A stretch of 64,000 bases of DNA, taken from assembly GCF_000015565.1 (NCBI RefSeq), contig NC_008786.1:1116001-1180000 (forward strand), in the 5' to 3' direction. The translations under genes and the position numbers were made by a program. Below are positions 25,388 through 35,997 of the stretch, piece after piece (the stretch's first letter is position 1; every line of letters begins with the position of its first letter). The stretch comes from Verminephrobacter eiseniae EF01-2 (GTDB lineage: Bacteria; Pseudomonadota; Gammaproteobacteria; Burkholderiales; Burkholderiaceae_C). The notes under the pieces were generated by a model. The model did no database searches. It saw only the letters and a program-made list of their open reading frames with translations, and had not been told where the DNA came from.

Positions 25388-26308
25388 TCAGGAACCGGCC
25401 GGGCGCCCCCGCTTTTGCCCAAGAGCCAGCAGGTTGTCGCGCAGCGTCTGCATCAACGGCGACCAGCCCGCGCCGGGGCGCGACAGCAACTCCACGGCAC
25501 GCGGCACATGCAGTGCGGCGACGGGCAGCACGCCAAATTGCTGATCTTCGACCTGCCGCATGAACGAGCGCGGCACCATCGTCACCAGGTCGGTGGCGGC
25601 CAGCACTGACAGGTTCAGGCCGGAGACGAACGGCACTTCCATCACGACCCGGGGCGCGGGCAGTTGGTGGCGCGCAAAGATCCCGGCGATCGTCATCGAT
25701 AGCGCCGCATTGGCCGGTCCGGTGATCCAGCCATAAGCGGCCACATCGGCCAGGCCCACGCGCGCGCGTTGCAGCAACGGGTGCCTGGTTCGTACCAGGG
25801 GCAGCATCGGGTCGTTGTCGATCCTGGTCCGGTCAGCGTCGAGCCGCTGGCCTTCGTACACCGGCACCAGCGCCAAGTCCAGCGCGCCTTCATGCAGCAG
25901 GGCCGCCAGCGCATCCGAGCGATCGACGCGCAGATGCACCCGCAGTCCCGGGCGCTGGGCCAGCAAGGAGCCCAGTGCCAGCGCAACGCGGTTGCCCGCC
26001 GTGGTGTCGGTCACGCCCACGCGCAGCAGGCCCGATTGCCGCGCCCGCATCTCATTGGCCAGCAGCACGAGGTCGGCGTAATCGGCGCGCAGGCGATGCG
26101 CTTGCCCGAGCATCCGCTGCCCGGCCGAAGTCAGGGCCATGCCGCGTGCGCTGCGCTCGAACAGGGGCAGGTCGAACTCGGCCTCGACCCGCTGCACGGC
26201 CTTGGTGAGTGCCGATTGGGTGACGCCCAGTTCATCGGCGGCGGCCGAAAGCAGGCCGGTCTTGGCAACGGCGAGGAAATACTCGATATCGCGGATCGAC
26301 AAGGGCAT
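25388..26308 (-). CDS. LysR-family transcriptional regulator
   Basis: The 306-aa regulator has an N-terminal winged helix-turn-helix (FLAVAKTGLLSAAADELGVT, then QSALTKAVQRVEAEF) and a C-terminal periplasmic-binding-like effector domain. It is divergent from the sulfatase with a 95-bp shared promoter region, so it likely controls the sulfatase and Bug-receptor genes in response to a related organic acid. The effector is not known. Confidence 0.92.
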   Translation of the reverse strand: MPLSIRDIEYFLAVAKTGLLSAAADELGVTQSALTKAVQRVEAEFDLPLFERSARGMALTSAGQRMLGQAHRLRADYADLVLLANEMRARQSGLLRVGVTDTTAGNRVALALGSLLAQRPGLRVHLRVDRSDALAALLHEGALDLALVPVYEGQRLDADRTRIDNDPMLPLVRTRHPLLQRARVGLADVAAYGWITGPANAALSMTIAGIFARHQLPAPRVVMEVPFVSGLNLSVLAATDLVTMVPRSFMRQVEDQQFGVLPVAALHVPRAVELLSRPGAGWSPLMQTLRDNLLALGQKRGRPAGS

Positions 26309-26403
26309 TCCTGCAGTTTATGGCTTCCCCCCGGGTCAGGAATGGGTCGGGCCGGTGGCGGCACTTAGATTGTCGGCATCCGCACTTTTGCAAAGCCGCC
26401 ACC

Positions 26404-27732
26404 ATGTCTGTCAGCACCCCCAACATCGTTCTCATCGTGGCCGACAACCTCGGCTGGGGTGAGCCTGGCTGCTACGGCGGCGGCGCGCTGCGGGGCGCGC
26501 CCACGCCGAACATCGACGCCCTGGCAACGCAGGGCCTGCGGTTGCAGAACTTCAACGTCGAAAGCGACTGTGTGCCGACACGCTCGGCGCTGATGACGGG
26601 GCGCCATCCGATCCGCACCGGCTGCCTGCAATCGGTGCCGCCGGGTCTGCCGCAGGGCCTGACGCGGCGCGAGATCACGCTGGCGCAACTGTTGTCGGCG
26701 CAGGGTTATGCGAGCGCGCATTACGGCAAATGGCATTTGGGCGATGTGCCCGGGCGCTTGCCTTCGGATCGCGGCTTCGACGAGTGGTACGGAATTGCGC
26801 GCACCACCGACGAGAGCCAGTTCACCTCGACCGTCGGCTTTGACCCCGCCGTGGTCGATCTGCCCTGGATCATGCGCGGGCGCAGCGGCCAGCCTTCGGA
26901 AAACCTGAAGGTGTACGACCTCGATAGCCGCCGGCAGATCGACGCCGAGCTGGTCGAGCAGTCCATCGCCTTCATGCGGCGCAACGCATCGACAGGCCGG
27001 CCGTTCTTTCTTTACCTGCCGCTGATCCACCTGCATTTCCCGACGCTGCCGCACCCGGACTTTGCCGGGCGCACTGGCGCTGGCGACTTCGCCGACTCGA
27101 TGGTGGAACTGGACCACCGTGTCGGGCAAGTGGTTCGGGCGCTGGACGAACTCGGCGCGGCCGAAAACAGCGTGCTGATTTTTTGCAGCGACAACGGGCC
27201 TGAGTTCCGCGTGCCTTACCGCGGCACGGCCGGCCCCTGGAGCGGCACCTACCACACGGCGATGGAAGGCAGTCTGCGCGTGCCCTGCATCGTGCGCTGG
27301 CCGGGGCATATCTCCGCCGCGCGGGTGAGCAACGAGATCGTGCATGTCACCGATCTGTTTACGACGCTGGCCGGCGTGGCCGGCGCCCGCATTCCGCAGG
27401 ACCGCCCGATCGATGGCGTCGATCAACTGCCCTTCTTCCTGGGCCGGCAGAGCGCATCGGCGCGCGAGGGCTTTCCCTTCTACATCAAGGAGGAACTGCG
27501 CGCGGTCAAGTGGCGCGACTGGAAGCTCCACTTCTACTGGGAGCCCGTGGTCAACGAAAGCAAGGGCAAGCTGGAATCGCCCTACCTGTTCAACATCACC
27601 CGCGACCCCAAGGAACAGATGGACGTGATGGCCTACAACACCTGGGTGCGCGCTCCGATGCTCAAGCTGGTCAAGGCGTTTCAGGACAGCTTCGTGCAGC
27701 ACCCCAACACCCGGCCCGGGCAGTTGGATTGA
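26404..27732 (+). CDS. Arylsulfatase-like sulfatase
   Basis: The start MSVSTPNIVLIVADNLGW gives 442 aa with no signal peptide, so the enzyme looks cytosolic. The active-site signature CVPTRSALMTGR (C-x-P-x-R) contains the Cys that is converted to formylglycine, and other sulfatase motifs are GKWHLGD and FCSDNGPEFR. It should hydrolyse sulfate esters, or possibly phosphonate esters. It is upstream of a Bug-type receptor by 39 bp and divergent from a LysR gene, suggesting uptake and use of a sulfated organic acid. The formylglycine-generating enzyme is not in this window. Confidence 0.9.
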   Translation: MSVSTPNIVLIVADNLGWGEPGCYGGGALRGAPTPNIDALATQGLRLQNFNVESDCVPTRSALMTGRHPIRTGCLQSVPPGLPQGLTRREITLAQLLSAQGYASAHYGKWHLGDVPGRLPSDRGFDEWYGIARTTDESQFTSTVGFDPAVVDLPWIMRGRSGQPSENLKVYDLDSRRQIDAELVEQSIAFMRRNASTGRPFFLYLPLIHLHFPTLPHPDFAGRTGAGDFADSMVELDHRVGQVVRALDELGAAENSVLIFCSDNGPEFRVPYRGTAGPWSGTYHTAMEGSLRVPCIVRWPGHISAARVSNEIVHVTDLFTTLAGVAGARIPQDRPIDGVDQLPFFLGRQSASAREGFPFYIKEELRAVKWRDWKLHFYWEPVVNESKGKLESPYLFNITRDPKEQMDVMAYNTWVRAPMLKLVKAFQDSFVQHPNTRPGQLD

Positions 27733-27771
27733 CGGCCCTGCCACCGCACCATCCCCCGGAGCGAGACCGCG

Positions 27772-28758
27772 ATGAACACCACCCGTCTGTCACGTCGGCG
27801 CGCATTGGCCGCCCTCGGCGCTACCGCCTCGCCCTGGCTTTGGGCGCAAAGTGCGATGCAGGGTCGGCCCATCGACACGCAGGGTCGGCCCATCACCTGG
27901 CTGGTCGGGCAACCGGCCGGCGGCACCACGGATGTCCTGACCCGCGTCGTTGCGCGCGCGCTGGCGCGCCAACTCGATCAAGCTGTGATCGTCGAGAACC
28001 GGCCGGGTGCCGCAGGCGCGATCGCGTTGCAGGCCGCTGCCAAAGCGGCCCAGGACGGGCTGACCCTGGTGAGCATCCCCGGCCCGACGCTGACGCATAT
28101 CCCCAGGCCGCAGATCGGCAAGGAAATGACGGCGCTCGCCATCCTCGCCCGGGGGCCTATGGTGCTCGTGGGCACGATGGCGACGGCCCTGCCGCCGACC
28201 TTGGAGGGACTGCTGGCCGCCGCCAGAAAAAATCCCGGGGTCTTGAGCTACGCCACCTCCGGCAACGGCACCAGCCAGCATCTGACCGGCGAGTTGCTCA
28301 ATCAGCTCGCCCGGACGCAGATGACGCATATTCCATACAAGGGCGGCGGCCAGGCCGTCACGGATGTGGTCGGCGGCCAAGTGCCATTGGGGCTGCTCGG
28401 CATCACCCCGGTGCTACCCCATATCAAGGCCGGCAGGCTGCGCGCATATGGCATATCCACGGCCATGCGCTCGGGCCTGTTGCCCGATGTGCCCACTTTG
28501 CAGGAAGCCGGCCTGCCCGACTTCAATGCCGATCAATGGTTTGTGGTGGCCACTCCCACGGGTGTGCCTGATGACCGGGTGCAGGCGCTCAATGCCGCCA
28601 TCAACAAGGCATTGCAGGCCCCCGAGGTTCAGGCCGCCTATGCGGCGGCTGGGGTCGAACCGACGCTGGCCACGGCGCAGCAGAGCACGGCATTCGTGCT
28701 CCAGGAAATGCAGCGCTGGCAGACATTGGCGCACCAGGCCAAGCTGCAATGGGATTGA
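27772..28758 (+). CDS. Bug-family (TctC-type) periplasmic solute-binding protein
   Basis: The 328-aa protein has an export signal with Arg-rich start (RLSRRRALAALGATASPWLW, possibly Tat) and the two-lobed TctC fold (ITWLVGQPAGGTTDVLTRVV, IVENRPGAAGAIALQAAAKA, GVPDDRVQALNAAINKAL). Bug proteins bind carboxylates and are greatly expanded in Burkholderiales, often without a nearby TctAB permease; none is seen here. The DNA around the signal-peptide end contains a 21-nt duplication (GRPIDTQ, then GRPIT). It is in an operon with the sulfatase. Confidence 0.92.
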   Translation: MNTTRLSRRRALAALGATASPWLWAQSAMQGRPIDTQGRPITWLVGQPAGGTTDVLTRVVARALARQLDQAVIVENRPGAAGAIALQAAAKAAQDGLTLVSIPGPTLTHIPRPQIGKEMTALAILARGPMVLVGTMATALPPTLEGLLAAARKNPGVLSYATSGNGTSQHLTGELLNQLARTQMTHIPYKGGGQAVTDVVGGQVPLGLLGITPVLPHIKAGRLRAYGISTAMRSGLLPDVPTLQEAGLPDFNADQWFVVATPTGVPDDRVQALNAAINKALQAPEVQAAYAAAGVEPTLATAQQSTAFVLQEMQRWQTLAHQAKLQWD

Positions 28759-28987
28759 GACGCCAGCGTTCGTCCATGCCGGCGCGAAGCGACCCGGATG
28801 TGGCGCAGGAACACAAGGCGCCGTGGCGCGCACCTTCGTGGTCAGCGCCCCACACCGGGGTGCCTGCCGGCCACCGTGCGGGGCCAATCCGCGTCGTGGC
28901 AGTTTGGAAAGCAGCGAAGCCCTCACTGTGATTGTGGAAAATCAAAGCATTCGATTTTGGAATTGATCATTTCCTATAATCCGGGCC

Positions 28988-29614
28988 ATGCCCACAATTC
29001 CTGGATCGGCCCCGATGGACCTGCCCCGTAGCCGGGGTCGTCCGCGCGAGTTCGACATAGACGAGGCGTTGGACCGAGCGATCCGGATTTTTTGCCAGCG
29101 CGGCTACCACGCCACATCGATCGGCGAACTGGGTGAAGCGATGGGGTTGACGGCCGGCAGCATCTACAAGGCGTTCAAGGACAAGCGGGCCGTTTTTCTC
29201 GCGGCGTTCGACCGTCAAGCGTCCATGCGTGGGGCGCAACTGATGACTGCGATCGACGCTGCATCGACGGGGCGAGAAAAATTGCATCGGATCCTCGCGT
29301 TCTACGCGAGTCTCTCGCATGGCGCCGAGGGGCAACACGGATGTTTGGTGGTCAGCACGGCCGTGGAATTGGCCGCCTTCGATGAAGAAGTGGCCGACCG
29401 CGTGGTCGATTCGCTCCAGCGCCGAGAGAAGTTGTTGATCCGACTGATACGCGTGGGTCAGAGCGACGGTTCGATTCCCGCCAAGGTCGACAGCCAGGCC
29501 ACGGCGAAGTTCATGCTGTGCCTTCTCCAGGGTCTGCGTGTCGTGGGGAAGACGGGCCCTTCCAAAGCAGCCATGTCTGCCGCAGTAGAGGTCGCGATGA
29601 AAGTTCTCGATTGA
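28988..29614 (+). CDS. TetR-family transcriptional regulator
   Basis: The 208-aa regulator has a helix-turn-helix (YHATSIGELGEAMGLTAGSI, then YKAFKDKRAVFLAAF) and a C-terminal ligand domain. The start at 28988 is supported by the -10-like TATAAT at 28975-28980 only a few bases upstream, which could mean a near-leaderless mRNA; a second ATG lies at 29018. The MFS gene follows 11 bp later, so it probably represses that efflux gene. Confidence 0.9.
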   Translation: MPTIPGSAPMDLPRSRGRPREFDIDEALDRAIRIFCQRGYHATSIGELGEAMGLTAGSIYKAFKDKRAVFLAAFDRQASMRGAQLMTAIDAASTGREKLHRILAFYASLSHGAEGQHGCLVVSTAVELAAFDEEVADRVVDSLQRREKLLIRLIRVGQSDGSIPAKVDSQATAKFMLCLLQGLRVVGKTGPSKAAMSAAVEVAMKVLD

Positions 29615-29625
29615 TTGAGTCCAAT

Positions 29626-30867
29626 ATGAAGCCAAATACCAATAGCCTCTTGCAACCACCAGATCAGAAGATTCCACGCGCTTCGACGCATCTGTCCTCC
29701 TGGATGACGGTTTTCCTCGCTGCAGCCTGCGGTCTGCTGGCGGCCAACATTTATTACGCGCAACCACTGGTCGGCTTGATTGGCGCGTCTTTGGGGTTGC
29801 CGCGCGCCGCCACGGGACTGATCGTGACGATGACCCAGATCGGCTACGGTGCCGGTCTGTTGTTGATCGTTCCGCTCGGGGACTTGTTCGAGAACCGCCG
29901 CCTGACCTTGGTCCTGGTCGTGCTCGCCGCAGTGGCTCTCTTGGCGGCAGGGGCTTCGACCCAACCCGGGTTCTTTCTCGCCGCCTCCTTGTTCGTGGGA
30001 CTGGGCACGGTGGCTGTGCAGGTGCTGGTTCCCTACGCCGCCCACATGGCACCAGAGGCGGAGCGGGGCCGCGTGGTGGGCAACGTGATGAGCGGGCTCA
30101 TGCTTGGCATCATGCTGGCAAGGCCTGTCGCGAGTTTCATCACCCAACTGTCGTCCTGGCATGTCGTGTTCATGCTGTCCGGCTCGGCCATGGCGGGACT
30201 TGCCCTGCTGCTCGGGTGGATGCTGCCGCGACGTGTTCCCACTTCCAGACTGCGCTACGCGGATCTTCTGGCATCGATGGGGCGGATCGCAACGACGATG
30301 CCAGTCCTTCGGCGCAGGGCGCTGTACCACGCTTGCCTGTTCGGCGCCTTCAGCCTCTTTTGGACGACGACGCCGCTGTTGCTCACGGAGTCGTTCCATC
30401 TGTCTCAGGGCGAAATTGCGCTCTTTGCGCTGGCCGGCGTGGCCGGTGCCATTGCGGCACCGATCGCGGGCCGGGTCGCGGACCGCGGCTGGACGCGCAT
30501 CGCCACGTGGGCGGCCATGCTGGCTGTCGCAGGGGCGTTTCTCATGACCTCGATCGGAGAGCCCGGCTCGCATTGGAGGCTGGCATTTCTGGTCGTTGCT
30601 GCCGTGGTTCTGGACTTTGGGGTGTCGGCCCACATGACGCTGGGACAGCGCGCCATCTTCGGGCTCGATCCCGCACTTCGGGCGCGGCTGAACGGACTCT
30701 ACATGAGCACTTTCTTCATTGGCGGGGCACTTGGGTCGGGTCTGGGCGGGTGGGCCTATGCCGAGGCCGGGTGGTGGCTCACCTGCTGTATCGGTTTTGC
30801 CTTGCCCGTTCTTGCGTTGCTTTACTTCGCAACGGAACCGGGAACGCAAACGCAAACGCAAACGTAG
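29626..30867 (+). CDS. MFS efflux transporter
   Basis: The start MKPNTNSLLQPPDQKIP gives 413 aa and about twelve helices. Motifs include AANIYYAQPLVGLIGASLGL near the N-terminus and the loop VPLGDLFENRRLTLVL, as in the YnfM-like drug/metabolite exporters. The C-terminus ends in a short Thr-Gln repeat (TQTQTQT) encoded by a CAAACG-type tract. It is co-directional with the TetR gene and is likely its target. Substrate unknown. Confidence 0.9.
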   Translation: MKPNTNSLLQPPDQKIPRASTHLSSWMTVFLAAACGLLAANIYYAQPLVGLIGASLGLPRAATGLIVTMTQIGYGAGLLLIVPLGDLFENRRLTLVLVVLAAVALLAAGASTQPGFFLAASLFVGLGTVAVQVLVPYAAHMAPEAERGRVVGNVMSGLMLGIMLARPVASFITQLSSWHVVFMLSGSAMAGLALLLGWMLPRRVPTSRLRYADLLASMGRIATTMPVLRRRALYHACLFGAFSLFWTTTPLLLTESFHLSQGEIALFALAGVAGAIAAPIAGRVADRGWTRIATWAAMLAVAGAFLMTSIGEPGSHWRLAFLVVAAVVLDFGVSAHMTLGQRAIFGLDPALRARLNGLYMSTFFIGGALGSGLGGWAYAEAGWWLTCCIGFALPVLALLYFATEPGTQTQTQT

Positions 30868-30910
30868 AGGCCGTGGTTGGCCACCGGCCCGTCGTCGCGC
30901 CCGCTGCGCT

Positions 30911-30950
30911 CACCCGCAAAGCCTTCGGCGCCCGGGTGACAGCGGTTTTT
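30911..30950 (+). terminator. Possible rho-independent terminator after the MFS gene
   Basis: A stem CACCCG/CGGGTG (30911-30916 with 30933-30938) encloses a second small hairpin GCC-TTC-GGC. It is followed by ACAGCGG and five T residues at 30946-30950. The distance to the T-run is longer than ideal, so confidence is low. It lies between convergent MFS and galU genes. Confidence 0.35.
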
Positions 30951-30996
30951 GGCGGCAGTGGAGCGCGCTGCCGATCATGCAGCCTACAGCCGCGTC

Positions 30997-31887
30997 TCAC
31001 GTCAAATCCAGCGCCCGGAGGTAGTCGCGAAACGGCGCGCCGACCTGGGGGTGTTGCAGCGCCAGTTCCACCGTGGCTTGCAAAAAGCCTTGCTTGCTGC
31101 CGCAGTCGTAGCGCTTGCCCTGGTACTGGAAGGCGTACACGGCCTCGCTGTGCAGCAGGCGGGCGATGCCGTCGGTCAGCTGTATCTCGCCGCCCACGCC
31201 CTGCGGCTGGTGGCGGATCTGCTCGAATATCGCCGGTGTCAGGATGTAGCGGCCGGCCACGCCCATGCGCGACGGGGCGGCGTGGGCCTTGGGCTTTTCG
31301 ACGATGCGCTCGATGCGGATCAGGGGGCCGCCGGCAGGTTCGCCGGCCACGATGCCGTAGCGGTGCACCTGGTCTGCGGGCACTTCTTGCACGGCGATCA
31401 CCGAGCGGCCTTGCTGGCCAAAGGCGGCGGCCATTTGTTGCAGCACCGGCTGGCCGCCCGGCGGGGGCACCATCAGGTCGTCGGCCAGCAGCACGGCAAA
31501 AGGCTCTTGGCCCACCAGCGGTTCGGCGCACAGCACGGCGTGGCCCAGGCCCAGTGAGCGGGGCTGGCGCACAAAAGCGCAATCCATGTCCTCGGGCTGC
31601 ACGGAGCGCACCAGGGCCAGCAACTCATGCTTGCCGGCGGCTTCGAGTTCGGCTTCGAGCTCGTAGGCGGTATCGAAATGGTCTTCGATGGCGCGTTTGC
31701 TGCGGCCCGTGACAAAGATCATGTGGCGGATGCCGGCGGCGTAGGCTTCTTCCACGGCGTACTGGATCAGCGGCTTGTCCACCACCGGCAGCATCTCTTT
31801 GGGCGATGCCTTGGTGGCGGGCAAGAAGCGCGTGCCCAGGCCGGCGACGGGAAACACGGCTTTGCGGATGGTGCTGGCGACGGTCAT
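30997..31887 (-). CDS. galU: UTP-glucose-1-phosphate uridylyltransferase
   Basis: The 296-aa enzyme makes UDP-glucose for polysaccharide and LPS. It begins [20 protein letters not shown], with the nucleotidyltransferase signature [19 protein letters not shown], then [12 protein letters not shown] and [10 protein letters not shown]. Length and motifs are standard. It is 41 bp downstream of valS on the same strand. Confidence 0.95.
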   Translation of the reverse strand: MTVASTIRKAVFPVAGLGTRFLPATKASPKEMLPVVDKPLIQYAVEEAYAAGIRHMIFVTGRSKRAIEDHFDTAYELEAELEAAGKHELLALVRSVQPEDMDCAFVRQPRSLGLGHAVLCAEPLVGQEPFAVLLADDLMVPPPGGQPVLQQMAAAFGQQGRSVIAVQEVPADQVHRYGIVAGEPAGGPLIRIERIVEKPKAHAAPSRMGVAGRYILTPAIFEQIRHQPQGVGGEIQLTDGIARLLHSEAVYAFQYQGKRYDCGSKQGFLQATVELALQHPQVGAPFRDYLRALDLT

Positions 31888-31928
31888 GGCTGTTACTTCA
31901 GGGCGGGTCGGCCCGTGGCATGTGGTCT

Positions 31929-34847
31929 TTAGCCCAGGCGCGCCAGTTGATCGCTCAATCGGCCCCGCATTGCCACGAAGTCGGCCAGCCGCTGGCGCTC
32001 CTGGGCCAGCACGGCGGGCGGGGCTTTGGCGACAAAGGCGGCATGGCCCAATTTGGCTTGGCTCTTGGCGATGGCGTCTTCGATGCGCGCGATTTCCTTG
32101 GCCAGGCGCGCTTTTTCAGTCGCCACGTCGATCGGCATGTGCAGGCAGATGCGGATCGGGCCGACCACGGCCACGGGGGCCGCCTGCGCGGCGGCGGCCC
32201 AGGCGGCTTCGTCATCGAAGACCTGCACTTGGCTGAGTTTGGCCAGGGCTTGCAGCACCGGCGCCGTGCCGCGCATGAATTCGGCCGCGCCCGTGGTGTA
32301 CAGCGGCAGCCGGGTCGCGGGCGAGAGGTTCATCTGGCCGCGCAAGGTGCGGCAGGCCGCCACCAGGGCCTTGACGCGATCCATGTGGGCCAGCGCGGCC
32401 GGGTCGATCTTCTCGGGCCGGGCCTGCGGGTAGTGCGCAATGCTGACCGATTCGCCCGGCAGACCGGCCACCGGGGCCACGGTTTGCCACAGCGCTTCGG
32501 TGATGAACGGGATGATGGGGTGGGCCAGGCGCAGCATGGCTTCGAGCGTGCGGATCAGCGTGCGGCGCGTGGCGCGCCGTTCGGCGGCGCCACCGCTGTG
32601 CAACTGCACCTTGGCGATTTCCAGGTACCAGTCGCAGAACTCGTTCCAGACCAGGTCATAGATGGCGTTGGCCACGTTGTCCAGCCGGTATTCGGCAAAG
32701 CCTTTTGCCACCTCGGCCTCGGTCTGTTGCAGCAGCGAGATGATCCAGCGGTCGGCCAGGCTGTACGCCAGGTCGCCATCAGGGGCCGGGCCGCCGGGCT
32801 GGCCGGCTGGCGCGCTGTGTTGCTGGCTGTGCCGGGCCAGGCCGCAGTCCTGGCCTTCGCAGTGCATCAGCACGAAGCGGCTGGCGTTCCACAGCTTGTT
32901 GCAGAAGTTGCGGTAGCCCTCGCAGCGCTTGCTGTCGAAGTTGATGCTGCGGCCCAGGTTGGCCAGCGCGGCGAAGGTCAGGCGCAGCGCGTCGGCGCCG
33001 TAGGCCGGTATGCCGGCGGGGAATTCCTGCTGCGTGTTCTCGCGCACCAGCGGAATGGTTTCGGGCCTGCGCAGGCCGGTGCAGCGCTTGTCGAGCAAGG
33101 GTTGCAGCGCGATGCCGTCGATCAGGTCGACGGGGTCGAGCACATTGCCTTCGGACTTGGACATTTTCTTGCCCTGCGCGTCGCGCACCAGCCCGTGGAT
33201 GTAGACCTGCCGGAACGGCACGCGGCCCGTGAAATGCGTGGTCATCATGATCATCCGGGCGACCCAGAAGAAGATGATGTCGTAGCCCGTCACCAGCACG
33301 CTGGAGGGCAGGTAGAGGTCGAAGTCGCCGGTGGCGCTGGCGTTGCGGCCCTGGTCCGGCCAGCCCATGGTGCTGAACGGCAAGAGGGCGGCCGAGTACC
33401 AGGTGTCGAGCACGTCTTCGTCGCGGCGCAGTGTCTTGCCGGGGGCCAGCGCTTGCGCCTGCGCTGCGCTGCGGGCCACGATCACGCGGCCGTCTTCGTC
33501 GTACCAGGCCGGAATCCGGTGGCCCCACCACAGTTGGCGCGAGATGCACCAGTCCTGGATGTTGTTCAGCCACTGGTCGTAGGTGTTGACCCAGTTCTCG
33601 GGCACGAACTGCACCGCGCCGCTGGCCACGGCGGCCAGCGCTTTTTGCGCAATGCTTTGGCCGCCGGGGTCTTGGCTGGAGACTTTGTTCAGCGCGACGA
33701 ACCACTGGTCGGTGAGCATCGGCTCGACCACCTGGCCGGTGCGGGTGCAGATCGGCACCATGAGCTTGTGCGCCCGGGTTTCGACCAGGGCGCCGCAGGC
33801 TTGCAGATCGGCGAGCACGGCCTGGCGCGCCACGAAGCGGTCCAGGCCGCGGTACTTTGCCGGCGCGTTGTCGTTGATGCTGGCTTGCAGCGTCAGCACC
33901 ACGATCATTGGCAACTGGTGGCGCTGGCCCACGGCGTAGTCGTTTTGGTCATGCGCCGGTGTGACCTTGACCACGCCGGTGCCGAATTCCCGATCCACGC
34001 TGGCGTCGGCAATCACCGGGATCTGGCGCTCGCACAGCGGCAGGAGCACGCTCTTGCCGATCAGCGACCGGTAGCGCGCGTCCTCGGGGTGCACCATCAG
34101 CGCCACATCGCCGAACATGGTCTCGGGCCGGGTGGTGGCCACCGTCAACCGGCCCGAGCCATCGGCCAGCGGGTAGGCGATATGCCATAGCCAGCCGTCT
34201 TTTTCTTCGCTTTCGACCTCCAGGTCGGACACGGCCGATTGCAGTTGGGGGTCCCAGTTGACCAGGCGCTTGCCACGGTAGATCAGGCCCTGCTCGTACA
34301 GCGTGACGAAGGTGTCGGTGACCACCTTCGACAGCTTGTCGTCCATCGTGAAGTATTCGCGGCTCCAGTCCACGCTGTCGCCCAGGCGGCGCATCTGCGT
34401 GGTGATGGTGTTGCCCGAGCGTTGCTTCCACTCCCAGACCTTGGCGACAAAGCATTCGCGCGCTTCGGCCGGGGTGGGGGCCAGGTCGTGGCGGCGAAGG
34501 CCCAGGTCCTGCAACTGGCGCTCGACCACGATTTGCGTGGCAATGCCGGCATGGTCGGTGCCGGGCAGCCACAGGGTGTTGAAGCCGCGCATGCGGTGGT
34601 AGCGCGTCAGGCTGTCCATGATGGTCTGGTTGAACGCATGGCCCATGTGCAGCGTGCCTGTCACATTCGGGGGCGGCAACTGTATCGAGAACGCCGCAGC
34701 GTCCGCCCGGGGCGCGCCGCTGCCCCGAAACCCTGCGACGCCATAGCCGCGACGCTCCCATTCAGCGCCCCACCGGGCTTGCAGGGCGGCGGGTTCAAAA
34801 GACTTCGACAGGCTGTCGAGACCGGGTTGTTGCAGGGGCGAACTCAT
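31929..34847 (-). CDS. valS: Valyl-tRNA synthetase
   Basis: The 972-aa class I synthetase charges tRNA-Val. The ATG at 34847 ([17 protein letters not shown]) is preferred over TTG at 34856. The HIGH-type motif is [15 protein letters not shown] and the KMSKS motif is [13 protein letters not shown]. An editing domain ([19 protein letters not shown]) and a C-terminal coiled coil ([19 protein letters not shown]) are present. The length is close to the family norm of about 950. galU follows. Confidence 0.97.
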   Translation of the reverse strand: MSSPLQQPGLDSLSKSFEPAALQARWGAEWERRGYGVAGFRGSGAPRADAAAFSIQLPPPNVTGTLHMGHAFNQTIMDSLTRYHRMRGFNTLWLPGTDHAGIATQIVVERQLQDLGLRRHDLAPTPAEARECFVAKVWEWKQRSGNTITTQMRRLGDSVDWSREYFTMDDKLSKVVTDTFVTLYEQGLIYRGKRLVNWDPQLQSAVSDLEVESEEKDGWLWHIAYPLADGSGRLTVATTRPETMFGDVALMVHPEDARYRSLIGKSVLLPLCERQIPVIADASVDREFGTGVVKVTPAHDQNDYAVGQRHQLPMIVVLTLQASINDNAPAKYRGLDRFVARQAVLADLQACGALVETRAHKLMVPICTRTGQVVEPMLTDQWFVALNKVSSQDPGGQSIAQKALAAVASGAVQFVPENWVNTYDQWLNNIQDWCISRQLWWGHRIPAWYDEDGRVIVARSAAQAQALAPGKTLRRDEDVLDTWYSAALLPFSTMGWPDQGRNASATGDFDLYLPSSVLVTGYDIIFFWVARMIMMTTHFTGRVPFRQVYIHGLVRDAQGKKMSKSEGNVLDPVDLIDGIALQPLLDKRCTGLRRPETIPLVRENTQQEFPAGIPAYGADALRLTFAALANLGRSINFDSKRCEGYRNFCNKLWNASRFVLMHCEGQDCGLARHSQQHSAPAGQPGGPAPDGDLAYSLADRWIISLLQQTEAEVAKGFAEYRLDNVANAIYDLVWNEFCDWYLEIAKVQLHSGGAAERRATRRTLIRTLEAMLRLAHPIIPFITEALWQTVAPVAGLPGESVSIAHYPQARPEKIDPAALAHMDRVKALVAACRTLRGQMNLSPATRLPLYTTGAAEFMRGTAPVLQALAKLSQVQVFDDEAAWAAAAQAAPVAVVGPIRICLHMPIDVATEKARLAKEIARIEDAIAKSQAKLGHAAFVAKAPPAVLAQERQRLADFVAMRGRLSDQLARLG

Positions 34848-35117
34848 GGGGGTCAAGGCAGAAAGGGTAGATCAGGCAGACGGCAGTGCAGACAGGGCAG
34901 TGCAGGAGGCCGCCGCCGAGCGCGCCTGAACATGCAGCAGGGGTGGAGCGGGCATTCTAAAGGACGGACCTGCGCCCTCACCCCGGGCCGTGACCTGCGC
35001 AGGCCCTGGTTTGCTATCTTTTACATAGCTGACTGTGAAGGCAAACCATGCAAGGCAAACCATGCGCCAGCGTCGATATGGGCCGCTATGGACCCCCATG
35101 GACCGCTGGCGGCCGCC

Positions 35118-35738
35118 TCACCCGGGGAGCAACTCCGGCCGGTCGTTCTGCCCGGGCCGCAGCGCTGCTGGCGCGTTGCCCGCCGCGCGGTCCTTGCGCC
35201 ATTGCCGTTTGCGCGCCGTCCATTCGCTCAGGCGGGCGTGGGCGACGCGGCTGTCCCGGGCCATCTGCTCGGCGTCGGCCAACTGGACCGCCAGTTCCAG
35301 GCGGATGCCGTTGGGGTCGAAGAAGTAGATGCTCTTGAAGATATGGTGGTCGGTCACGCCGAGCACCTCGATGCCATGCGCTTGCAGACGCTGGCGCGTG
35401 TCTTGCAGCTCCTGCAGCGTGTCCACGCGCAGCGCGATGTGGTTGACCCACAGCGGGGTGTTCGGCGAAGGCTCGGCCTTGATGTCGTCGCCGAGGTCGA
35501 AGAAGGCGATGAACGAGCCGTCCCGCAGGCGAAAGAAGAAATGGGTGTAGGGGCAGTACTCGCCGGTGCTGGGCACATAGTCGCTCTGGATGATGTGGTA
35601 CAGCGGCAGGCCCAGGATGTCCTCGTAGAACTGGCGCGTTTCCTCGGCGTCGCGGGCCCTGTAGGCGTAGTGGTGCAACTGCTGTATCGCGGCGGGCGCG
35701 GGCAGGGTGGCCGGATCGGGTGGGCGGGCAGCGGTCAT
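35118..35738 (-). CDS. VOC-superfamily (glyoxalase/extradiol dioxygenase-like) protein
   Basis: The start MTAARPPDPATLPAPAAI follows a strong AAAGGAG ribosome site; 206 aa. A vicinal-oxygen-chelate fold is indicated by QLHHYAYRARDAEETRQFYE, NHIALRVDTLQELQDT and FFDPNGIRLELAVQ, which supply a plausible His-His-Glu metal triad. The C-terminal 45 residues are basic and variable. The substrate cannot be told; relatives act on lactoylglutathione-like, catechol or fosfomycin-type substrates. It is monocistronic, with 270 bp to valS and 259 bp to hemY. I see no other gene in those spaces. Confidence 0.85.
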   Translation of the reverse strand: MTAARPPDPATLPAPAAIQQLHHYAYRARDAEETRQFYEDILGLPLYHIIQSDYVPSTGEYCPYTHFFFRLRDGSFIAFFDLGDDIKAEPSPNTPLWVNHIALRVDTLQELQDTRQRLQAHGIEVLGVTDHHIFKSIYFFDPNGIRLELAVQLADAEQMARDSRVAHARLSEWTARKRQWRKDRAAGNAPAALRPGQNDRPELLPG

Positions 35739-35997
35739 GCGAAAGCTCCTTTCTTCAGGCGGGTGGATGCTTGGCGACTGCCTGTGCCCTCGGGCCGCTC
35801 GCGGCCGGGTGCTTCGGTCGCCCATGGATGGCGTCGGTGGTTTCGTTGCCTGGAAATCGGCGGTAGCGCCGATCATGCACCGGTATGCGAAAGAAGAAGT
35901 GGCAGATGTGCGCCAGCGGATCGATGCCTTTGGAAAGATCGGCGCCGGATGCCGCAATGCCCTCTTGCCGGAAGCCGCAAGCCGCAAGTGTGACCTC

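Noticed and set aside
31806..34190. A 794-codon plus-strand open frame opposite valS
   Set aside because: The minus strand carries valS with all synthetase motifs; the plus frame has none.
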